From: Akkermansiaceae bacterium UBA5689
GTDB lineage: Bacteria; Verrucomicrobiota; Verrucomicrobiia; Verrucomicrobiales; Akkermansiaceae
Direction: 5' to 3'
NCBI GenBank assembly: GCA_002420305.1
Contig: DIHT01000167.1
Coordinates: 2,662-14,217, forward strand
DNA length: 11,556 nt
The translations under genes and the position numbers were made by a program. The notes under the pieces were generated by a model. That model saw only the letters and a program-made list of their open reading frames with translations. It did not search any database and was not told the origin of the DNA. Below are positions 1 to 5,441 of this stretch, piece after piece. How positions within the stretch are numbered: the first letter of the stretch is position 1; every line of letters begins with the position of its first letter.

Positions 1-44
1 GGACCTCGCCCTCCGGGACCTCGCCCTCCGCGGGGAGGGCGAGG
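1..44. repeat. 15-bp tandem repeat (two copies) and 11-bp inverted repeat inside the EF-hand gene
   Basis: Positions 1-15 and 16-30 are identical copies of GGACCTCGCCCTCCG. On the minus strand they encode the Arg/Gly/Pro-rich tail of the EF-hand protein. CCTCGCCCTCC (19-29) and GGAGGGCGAGG (34-44) are perfect inverted complements separated by four bases, so a GC-rich hairpin could form in the mRNA. The array may continue beyond the left edge. The simplest explanation is repeat expansion in a low-complexity coding tail. Confidence 0.8.
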
Positions 45-566
45 AGGTGCTAGCTCTCTTATTTCAATCCTCCCATCACTATTTGTATCCAGCTTAGCGA
101 GGGCGCCGGAGGCCTTCTTCTGCTCTTCAGCAGAGATCTTTCCATCCCTGTCCTGGTCGAGAGCCGACATCAGCGGAAGACGCATCAGGAATCCATCTCC
201 TCCTGGCCCTCCCCCATTACCCGGACCCCGGCCTTCCCCCCCTCCCCGGGGTTCTCGACCCTCCGGGGGCGGAGGCAGGATTTCTTCCCCTTCGAGAATC
301 TGGTCATTGTTCTTATCAAGAGTTTTCAGCTTCGCAGGCGCGTCTTTCAATTCTTCCTCGCTGATAATGAGGTCCCCGTCGCTGTCCAGAGCTTGCACTA
401 CAGGAAGTCTCCGCAGGAATTGTTCCGGACCTCGCCGTGGTCCGCGCTCGCCCCTTGGCTCATCACCCGGACCATTTCCTCCACGATTGGGAGGATTTTC
501 CTGCGCTGTAAGTGCAGGAGACAGACAACAAAGCAAAAGACAGGCAAGCAAAGGGGAAAGGTTCAT
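1..566 (-). CDS. Secreted EF-hand calcium-binding protein, 3' end cut by the window edge
   Basis: 188 codons are visible, reading leftward from the ATG at 566-564. The N-terminus is a signal peptide with a hydrophobic core at residues 4-19 and a likely cleavage near LTA-QE (residues 19-23). Four EF-hand loops follow: residues 61-72 (DSDGDLIISEEE), 84-95 (DKNNDQILEGEE), 137-148 (DQDRDGKISAEE) and 160-171 (DTNSDGRIEIRE). They form two pairs, each with loops 23 residues apart, and the pairs repeat with a 76-residue period. This indicates an internal duplication. Pro/Gly/Arg/Glu-rich low-complexity linkers lie before, between and after the pairs. Loops 3 and 4 have the usual glycine at position 6; loops 1 and 2 have Leu and Gln there and may bind calcium weakly. 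The likely role is extracytoplasmic calcium binding or a structural one; the partner is unknown. The gene is divergent from the methyltransferase gene. No clear ribosome binding site precedes the ATG. Confidence 0.85.
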   Translation of the reverse strand, partial: MNLSPLLACLLLCCLSPALTAQENPPNRGGNGPGDEPRGERGPRRGPEQFLRRLPVVQALDSDGDLIISEEELKDAPAKLKTLDKNNDQILEGEEILPPPPEGREPRGGGEGRGPGNGGGPGGDGFLMRLPLMSALDQDRDGKISAEEQKKASGALAKLDTNSDGRIEIRELAPPRPPRGGRGPGGRG

Positions 567-781
567 GATACGGGCCAAACGGGAATTCGTCTCGGAGGAA
601 ACCCCGAAATACCGCCGAAGTTGCCCTCCCGGGAGCCTTTATTCTCAAACCACCCTGATTATGGCGACTGGCTCCACTCGCTCTCTTTCTCTTTCTGTTG
701 GCGCCCGTGTTGAGCTTTCTGATTGCGCCAAGCCCTGAGAAGGCCGAACTTTATCCGTGAAACTTGAACCTATCTGTCACA
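567..781. other. Divergent intergenic region, presumed to hold two promoters
   Basis: About 215 bases separate the starts of the leftward EF-hand gene and the rightward methyltransferase gene, so both promoters should lie here. I see no convincing -35/-10 pair on either strand. The region holds a 10-bp perfect palindrome, CTCCCGGGAG (626-635), and a pyrimidine-rich run at 678-697. Reading frames crossing it show no protein-like composition. Confidence 0.45.
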
Positions 782-1534
782 ATGGCTCGATTCCCTGTCG
801 TATTCTTTAGTCTCCTTCTGCCTTTTGTCTCTCTCGGGGAAACCGGTGCGGATAAGCCGAAAAGCAAAGGTGAGACTACCTGGCCCAGTCACTACTCAAA
901 AGGGCGCAAGACCTTCGATGGAACCGGCAAATACTACATGGGGAGAGAAATTTCCTACGTGATGGGGCACCAGGCCATCCGCTGGCTGGAGCGAGGCAAT
1001 CGTGAGGAGGAGGAAGCACCCAGCAAAGCCATCGCCGCTCTGAACCTCAAACCCACCGATGTGATTGCGGACATAGGAGCCGGTTCAGGCTACTACACTT
1101 TTCGTCTCGCTCCGTTGGTCCCGAAGGGAAAGGTCGTTGCCGTCGACATTCAACCTGAAATGATCACCTTTCTCGAAAGGAAGGAGAAAATACTGGGGCT
1201 GGCCAACGTCGAGGCTCATCTCGGAAAAGTAGATGACACCATGCTCAAAGCAGGCTCGATCGATGCTGCTTTAATGGTTGATGCTTACCATGAATTTTCT
1301 CACCCCCGTGAAATGATGCAATCTCTGTTCAAGGCCTTGAGGCCTGGGGGGCGCATTATCCTTCTGGAATACCGTGCTGAGGACCCTACCGTTCCGATCA
1401 AACCACTTCACAAAATGACGGAAGCGCAATCCCGCAAGGAAATGGAAGCAGTTGGATTGAAGTGGAAAAGCACTGATTCCAAGCTTCTGCCTTGGCAACA
1501 CTTTATGATCTTTGAGAAATCGAAAGAAAAGTAG
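782..1534 (+). CDS. Class I SAM-dependent methyltransferase with an N-terminal signal peptide
   Basis: 250 residues from the ATG at 782. An in-frame TTG at 764 would add six residues; I prefer the ATG because it begins a typical signal peptide (MARF, then a hydrophobic run to about residue 18). The catalytic fold is a Rossmann-type methyltransferase of the Methyltransf_11/UbiE-like class. Motif I, with DIGAGSGYYTFRLA, covers about residues 95-108 and binds SAM. VVAVDI follows, with the acidic residue expected at the end of strand beta2. LRPGGRIILLEYR, at about 185-197, matches the post-motif III strand. An aromatic and basic segment (KYYMGREISYVMGH) precedes the core, as in related planctomycete and verrucomicrobial proteins. 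The substrate cannot be told from the sequence. An exported methyltransferase is odd because SAM is cytoplasmic, so the hydrophobic N-terminus may be an anchor rather than a cleaved signal. No Shine-Dalgarno site is evident. Confidence 0.85.
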   Translation: MARFPVVFFSLLLPFVSLGETGADKPKSKGETTWPSHYSKGRKTFDGTGKYYMGREISYVMGHQAIRWLERGNREEEEAPSKAIAALNLKPTDVIADIGAGSGYYTFRLAPLVPKGKVVAVDIQPEMITFLERKEKILGLANVEAHLGKVDDTMLKAGSIDAALMVDAYHEFSHPREMMQSLFKALRPGGRIILLEYRAEDPTVPIKPLHKMTEAQSRKEMEAVGLKWKSTDSKLLPWQHFMIFEKSKEK

Positions 1535-1579
1535 CCGCCCGCTCTGTCTCCCGGATGCGCCATTACTCTCATTTGGTTC

Positions 1580-1608
1580 TTGCCGGAAACGATTAGAATC
1601 TGTGAATT
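1580..1608 (+). promoter_or_regulatory. Weak candidate promoter for the small lipoprotein gene
   Basis: TTGCCG (1580-1585) is followed 17 bases later by TGAATT (1603-1608), in an unusually A/T-rich stretch just before the ATG at 1623. The match to a sigma70-type promoter is partial. The main support is position and local base composition. Confidence 0.25.
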
Positions 1609-1622
1609 ATTAATAAAACAAA

Positions 1623-1763
1623 ATGAATTCAGGTAATAAGATTCTCAAGCTTGTGCTCCTCCTCGGTAGTCTCGTCGCCTTTTCGATGCTGACCTCATGC
1701 GAAACTATCTCCGGTTTCGGACGTGACCTGCAGTATGCCTCTGAGGCGGCCAAGAACAGGTAG
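1623..1763 (+). CDS. Entericidin-like small lipoprotein (46 aa)
   Basis: A 46-codon ORF from the ATG at 1623 to the TAG at 1761-1763. The product has a short basic N-terminus (MNSGNKILK), a hydrophobic stretch (residues 10-22) and a lipobox LTSC ending at Cys26. A short mature peptide starting CETISGFGRDLQYASEA follows. This layout, with Thr/Ile then Gly-x-Gly-(K/R)-Asp-(I/L)-Gln after the lipidated cysteine, is that of the EcnA/EcnB entericidin family. Those are very small cell-envelope lipoproteins, named from an E. coli antidote/toxin pair with a debated role. Only one member is seen here. The cysteine would be lipidated by Lgt and the signal removed by LspA, whose gene is also in this window. 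An A/T-rich leader without a Shine-Dalgarno site precedes the start. The gene is rightward, 88 bases after the methyltransferase gene. The family assignment rests on motif and size. Confidence 0.78.
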   Translation: MNSGNKILKLVLLLGSLVAFSMLTSCETISGFGRDLQYASEAAKNR

Positions 1764-1934
1764 GCCCCTGAGCCTTAGTTCTCAGCCCTCGACGCTGAAC
1801 GATCATCCTTGCCGAAGCGCAGGGGTCTGGAAGGCTGCGGTTTCCTGAATAGGTGCGCTAGAGAATCTCGCAGCCACCCCCCGGAAGCTCCCTGTGAGTT
1901 TGCCCAACTTCCCATTTTCCCTAGAGTCTGAAGC
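1764..1934. other. Intergenic gap before alr
   Basis: The 171 bases between the small lipoprotein gene and alr have no protein-like ORF. A 5-bp stem (CTGAG at 1768-1772, CTCAG at 1781-1785) lies just after the lipoprotein stop but has no T-run, so it is only a poor terminator candidate. No clear alr promoter is seen. Confidence 0.4.
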
Positions 1935-3041
1935 GTGAGTGCTGCCCCCGAAAGCCCTCCCCGCTCTTGGGCTGAGGTCGACCTTGCTGCCCTACGGCAC
2001 AATTTCAGGGCGGCCCGGAACCTTGGTCACCAGCAGATAATGGCCGTGGTCAAGGCCAGTGCCTATGGCCACGGGCTGGAACCAATAGCAAACACCTTGG
2101 ACCAAGAGGACCTCACGTTTTTCGGCGTAGCCAATGTTAGCGAAGCGAGGCGTCTTTCCGAAGCTGGTATCCAGACTCCCATCTACCTCCTCGGGGGAAC
2201 GTTTCCTGCCGAGCGAGAGGAAGTCGTAGCCCGTCAATGGCTTCCCTGTCTGAACACCATGGAGGAGGCAGAACACTTCGACCAGCTCGCTCGCGCCCGA
2301 GGCTCCATCGTGGAAGCTCATATTACTGTCGATACCGGAATGGGTCGCGGCGGCTTTCTCCCTTCGGACACTTCCTCTGCCCTGATCGCCATCCGGGCAC
2401 TCCCCGGCCTTAGAGTAACCGGGATAGGGTCCCACCTGCCCTGCGCCGATGAGGACAATGCGTTTACCATAAAACAGTTTAACTCTTTCGACACCTTGAT
2501 CGAATCCCTTCCTGAACGGGAAAAACTCACGCACGTTCACCTTGCTAACTCAGCAGGACTTCTCGGATATCAGTCACGCACCACCACTCTGGCCCGCCCC
2601 GGACTGATGCTCTACGGAGTGTCCCCCGTTGCCAATGCCGATATCTCGCTGCGACCCGTGATGGCCCTGAAGTCCAGGATCGCAGTCATCCGGGATCTCC
2701 CCTCCGGCCATGGCATCTCCTACGGACGAACTTTCATCACAACTCGCACGACAAAGGTGGGGACCATCGGGATCGGATACGGGGATGGTTATCCAAGGGT
2801 TACTACAGGGCAAAACCCGGAGGTTTTTGTTCGAGGCCGACGGGTTCCTCTACTGGGAAGAATCACGATGGATCAGGTCATGGCGGACCTGACTGATCTT
2901 CCTGAGTGCTCTCCCGGTGATGAGGTTGAACTCTTTGGTCCCAATATTCCTGTCGAGGAGGTGGCGCTCAGAGCAGGAACGATCCCATGGGAAATTTTTA
3001 CTGGGATCACCCCACGAGTTGAGCGGGTTTATAAAGGATAA
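1935..3041 (+). CDS. alr: Alanine racemase
   Basis: 368 residues, a normal length. This PLP enzyme interconverts L- and D-alanine in the cytoplasm and supplies D-alanine for peptidoglycan. The GTG at 1935 is the only sensible start: an in-frame TGA at 1929-1931 closes the frame upstream, and conserved sequence (SWAEVDLAALRHN) begins at residue 11. The N-terminal barrel carries the PLP lysine, Lys40, in AVVKASAYGHG. The second catalytic base, Tyr263, lies in GISYGRTF at the start of the beta domain. The phosphate- and substrate-side motifs GIGYGDGYPR (279-288) and MDQ (312-314) are present, as is TGMGRGG (134-140) with Arg138. The position that holds a carbamylated lysine in the Geobacillus enzyme (Lys129) appears to be Thr131 here. 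The gene converges on hisF, with 18 bases between their stop codons. No Shine-Dalgarno site is visible. Confidence 0.97.
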   Translation: MSAAPESPPRSWAEVDLAALRHNFRAARNLGHQQIMAVVKASAYGHGLEPIANTLDQEDLTFFGVANVSEARRLSEAGIQTPIYLLGGTFPAEREEVVARQWLPCLNTMEEAEHFDQLARARGSIVEAHITVDTGMGRGGFLPSDTSSALIAIRALPGLRVTGIGSHLPCADEDNAFTIKQFNSFDTLIESLPEREKLTHVHLANSAGLLGYQSRTTTLARPGLMLYGVSPVANADISLRPVMALKSRIAVIRDLPSGHGISYGRTFITTRTTKVGTIGIGYGDGYPRVTTGQNPEVFVRGRRVPLLGRITMDQVMADLTDLPECSPGDEVELFGPNIPVEEVALRAGTIPWEIFTGITPRVERVYKG

Positions 3042-3059
3042 CACCCCTAGAAAAGACGT

Positions 3060-3854
3060 TTACTCAGCCTCCTCCTCACACTGAGTTTCAAATTCAGGGC
3101 GCACTGGAATGCCGCGCTCCTGAAGGTATTTTTTGGTTTCCGGGACCGTGAACTCTCCAAAGTGAAAAATGCTGGCGGCCAAAACCGCGTCAGCATTCCC
3201 ATCGCGCAATACGTCCACCATGTGATCAAGAGTCCCACAACCTCCACTGGCAATCACAGGGATTCCAACCGCATCACTAACAGCACGCGTCAGCTCAATA
3301 TCATAGCCATCCTTGGTCCCGTCCGCATCCATACTGGTGAGAAGAATCTCACCGGCACCACGATCATACACCTCACGAGCCCACTCGATCGCATCGAGCC
3401 CCTCAACTGGATTCCTCCCACCATGGGTATAGACTCCCCACTTGTCAGGACCCTGCCGCTTGGCATCGATCGCTACTACGATCGCCTGGCTTCCGAAAGT
3501 ACCTGCTCCCTCATCGACAACCTCCGGACGGTTGATCGCAGCGGTGTTAACGCCAACCTTGTCGGCCCCTGCGAACAACATTCGTCGCATGTCCTCCACC
3601 TCGCGTATACCGCCCCCTACCGTTAGCGGAACAAAGCAGCGCCCCGCCGTTCTGCGCACAACCTCCAACATCGTGTCACGTTCATCAGAGGAAGCTGTAA
3701 TATCGAGAAACACGATTTCATCCGCCTCCTGGTCGTTGTAGGCCACTGCGCAATCGACAGGGTCTCCAGCATCCCGGAGATCGACAAAATTCACCCCTTT
3801 TACGACACGACCATCCGTGACATCGAGGCAGGGAATAATGCGTTTGGCCAACAT
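3060..3854 (-). CDS. hisF: Imidazole glycerol phosphate synthase, cyclase subunit HisF
   Basis: 264 residues from the ATG at 3854. HisF is a (beta/alpha)8 barrel that uses ammonia from the glutaminase HisH to convert PRFAR into imidazole glycerol phosphate and AICAR. This links histidine and purine synthesis in the cytoplasm. The start MLAKRIIPCLDV is the family's canonical N-terminus and places the two catalytic aspartates exactly at Asp11 and Asp130 (VVAIDAKR). The phosphate-binding segments TVGGGIR (78-84) and IASGGCG are present. The frame stays open to an ATG at 3953, which would add 33 residues and overlap uppP by 14 bases. An in-frame TTG at 3893 has a GGGAGGT about 10 bases upstream. 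I prefer 3854 because the extension does not match the family. It is the last gene of the leftward cluster, and no hisH or other his gene is in the window. Confidence 0.96.
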   Translation of the reverse strand: MLAKRIIPCLDVTDGRVVKGVNFVDLRDAGDPVDCAVAYNDQEADEIVFLDITASSDERDTMLEVVRRTAGRCFVPLTVGGGIREVEDMRRMLFAGADKVGVNTAAINRPEVVDEGAGTFGSQAIVVAIDAKRQGPDKWGVYTHGGRNPVEGLDAIEWAREVYDRGAGEILLTSMDADGTKDGYDIELTRAVSDAVGIPVIASGGCGTLDHMVDVLRDGNADAVLAASIFHFGEFTVPETKKYLQERGIPVRPEFETQCEEEAE

Positions 3855-3939
3855 ACGGTGGCCCGAATATGACCAATCCCCTTCATTTGCCAACTCCTCG
3901 TCTACCTCCCTGCCCCCTGTCTGAGAAAAGATCAGCCTC

Positions 3940-4740
3940 TCAGCGGTTGCCAAAGTAGATAATGGCCACGACCCCGACTAGGAAACAGTAGTAGCCAAAG
4001 TATTCGAACTTGCCCTTCTGAATGGTTTTGAGAACGAGATAGACCGCAAAGAGGCCCGAAACAAAGGCCGCCATAAACCCCAGAAGATAGGCAGCGGCGG
4101 CTTCACCCTGCATGACATCTTTCAGCTCCCGTAGCTTGAGGAGCGTTCCCCCTCCAATCGCGGGCAAGAACATGAGGAAGGAAAATTCTGCCGCCTTCGA
4201 GGCCTTGCCTCCAGCAAGGAGACCTGCCGTAATAGTGGCTCCGCTCCGCGAAATTCCTGGCAGGATAGCTAGCGACTGCGCTACGCCCATCCAGATCGCC
4301 TGCCGCATGCCGAACTCCCGACTCTCCCGGGCAAAGACTTTGGGCAGGAGAAGAATCACACCGGTGACTAGAAGGCATCCGCCTACGAGGACCGGATTAT
4401 CGTAGGCTCCCTCAAAAAGGTCCCTCGCAGAGAAAAACGCTATGGTGGCCGGCACAGTAGCCATGACCAACCAAAGGATCATGGTGCGATCCTCTTTCCG
4501 TTCCTTCTGCCACAGGCAGAACAGAAGTCCTGCTAAGCGCCTCCGGAAATAAATGACGACACTGAGAAAGGTTCCCAGGTGGAGTACTAGCTCGAACGTA
4601 ATGTCCTGTTGGGCGCCCTCTCCCGCCTCCCGCATTCCAAGGGCGTGCTGGAGTAGTGCGATATGCCCCGACGACGATACTGGAAGAAACTCGGAGAGTC
4701 CCTGCACGATTCCGACCAGAATGGCTTTCCAGATCTCCAT
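3940..4740 (-). CDS. uppP: Undecaprenyl-diphosphatase UppP (BacA family)
   Basis: 266 residues from the ATG at 4740, the usual family length. This integral membrane enzyme dephosphorylates undecaprenyl diphosphate to recycle the lipid carrier for peptidoglycan and other envelope polymers; overproduction is known to give bacitracin resistance. The first signature, GLSEFLPVSSSGH (residues 14-26), holds catalytic Glu17, the serine cluster 22-24 and His26. The second, PGISRSGAT (161-169), holds Arg165. Several hydrophobic segments are visible, for example around 53-65, 88-104, 116-133, 186-201, 217-238 and 248-263, with basic loops between them. The start lies three bases after the stop of a 32-codon ORF that follows lspA, so translation may be coupled within the ileS-lspA-uppP-hisF cluster. 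Confidence 0.97.
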   Translation of the reverse strand: MEIWKAILVGIVQGLSEFLPVSSSGHIALLQHALGMREAGEGAQQDITFELVLHLGTFLSVVIYFRRRLAGLLFCLWQKERKEDRTMILWLVMATVPATIAFFSARDLFEGAYDNPVLVGGCLLVTGVILLLPKVFARESREFGMRQAIWMGVAQSLAILPGISRSGATITAGLLAGGKASKAAEFSFLMFLPAIGGGTLLKLRELKDVMQGEAAAAYLLGFMAAFVSGLFAVYLVLKTIQKGKFEYFGYYCFLVGVVAIIYFGNR

Positions 4741-4743
4741 TTT

Positions 4744-4842
4744 CTAGCCCTTCATAACGATTTCCAGTCTTTCTGCGCTGAAACCTTTCCGTAGGCCACG
4801 GATCCTATTTGACCCGGTTCCAACGACTCGCTGGCACATCAT
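4744..4842 (-). CDS. Possible 32-residue peptide or coupling ORF between lspA and uppP
   Basis: The ORF begins at an ATG (4842-4840) that overlaps the lspA stop as ATGA. It ends with TAG at 4746-4744, leaving three bases before the uppP ATG. It therefore fills the lspA-uppP gap almost exactly. The product starts MMCQRVVGTG and is basic, with no hydrophobic segment and no similarity that I recognise. A second in-frame ATG lies at 4839. It may be a true small protein, a device that carries ribosomes from lspA to uppP, or chance. Its position and overlaps are the only evidence. Confidence 0.3.
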   Translation of the reverse strand: MMCQRVVGTGSNRIRGLRKGFSAERLEIVMKG

Positions 4843-5441
4843 TTACTCTTCCCTCCTCCCTCGTCTTGACCTTTTTCCTCCGCCCGAAACGTCGAGAGAA
4901 TCAGAAAAAATGCAGCCACGCATATACAGGAATCTGCAACATTGAAGGAGGGCCAGTGCCCATGCGGAGTCAATTTGGTTTGCAGCCCGATATTGAAATC
5001 GAGGAAATCAACAACATAGCCCTGCGCCAGCCGGGCAAAGAAACCCGCATTCTCGTAAGCAGGAAGAAAAAATCCCTGGAGCATCCGGTCAGTCAGGTTG
5101 CCCAGAATCCCCGCCATCATGAGCCCTGCAGCCAGCCTGAGGGGGAGAATATTAAAGGCACCCCGCCGCCAGAAGAAGGGAATCAGCCCAAGAGCGACTA
5201 CCGCAATGAGGAAAAAGACAAAGGGCGCCCATGCCGTATCATTTCCCATCCCGAAAGCCGCCCCCTGATTATGCACTCGAACAATCGTGAAGAAATCCTC
5301 GATCACAACGTGATTCTGATGAGACACGTTAAACCCGGGAGCTGGCGCCTCAAATTTAAGAACCACGATCCACTTCGTGATCTGGTCCAGCGCATAAAGG
5401 GGCAGGACCAGTAAGAGCAGGAGGCGAGGAAGGGTCTTCAT
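4839..5441 (-). CDS. lspA: Lipoprotein signal peptidase LspA (signal peptidase II)
   Basis: 200 residues from the ATG at 5441; a GTG one codon upstream (5444) would give 201. Residue numbers below count from the GTG. LspA is an inner-membrane aspartyl protease that removes the signal peptide from prolipoproteins after Lgt adds diacylglycerol. Hydrophobic segments lie at about 5-18, 73-91, 104-115 and 168-185. The N-terminal ALDQITKW carries Asp20, NQGAAFG covers 59-65, and GNLTDR (115-120) is conserved. The catalytic aspartates are Asp146 in GYVVDFLDF and Asp171 in FNVADS. About 21 residues separate GNLTDR from GYVVDF, where E. coli and Pseudomonas enzymes have only a few. This suggests an inserted periplasmic loop. 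The ATG overlaps the ileS stop in TGATG, indicating translational coupling; ileS-lspA adjacency is also known in E. coli. The charged, glycine-rich tail (EEKGQDEGGGK) is cytoplasmic. Confidence 0.96.
   Translation of the reverse strand: MKTLPRLLLLLVLPLYALDQITKWIVVLKFEAPAPGFNVSHQNHVVIEDFFTIVRVHNQGAAFGMGNDTAWAPFVFFLIAVVALGLIPFFWRRGAFNILPLRLAAGLMMAGILGNLTDRMLQGFFLPAYENAGFFARLAQGYVVDFLDFNIGLQTKLTPHGHWPSFNVADSCICVAAFFLILSTFRAEEKGQDEGGGKSK

Noticed and set aside
307..738. 143-codon plus-strand ORF
   Set aside because: It is antisense to the EF-hand gene over most of its length, and its product has no recognisable domain. The minus strand has a signal peptide and four EF-hands.
1768..1785. Possible terminator after the small lipoprotein gene
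   Set aside because: The stem is only 5 bp and is not followed by a T-run.
1992..2540. 182-codon minus-strand ORF
   Set aside because: It lies wholly antisense within alr, whose catalytic motifs are intact on the plus strand.
3042..3059. Bidirectional terminator between alr and hisF
   Set aside because: The 18-base convergent gap contains no stem-loop.
3162..3626. 154-codon plus-strand ORF
   Set aside because: It is antisense to hisF, which shows Asp11 and Asp130 and the phosphate-binding motifs.
4809..5414. 201-codon plus-strand ORF
   Set aside because: It is antisense to lspA, which has both catalytic aspartates and membrane segments. The plus-strand product is very polar and unlike any family I know.
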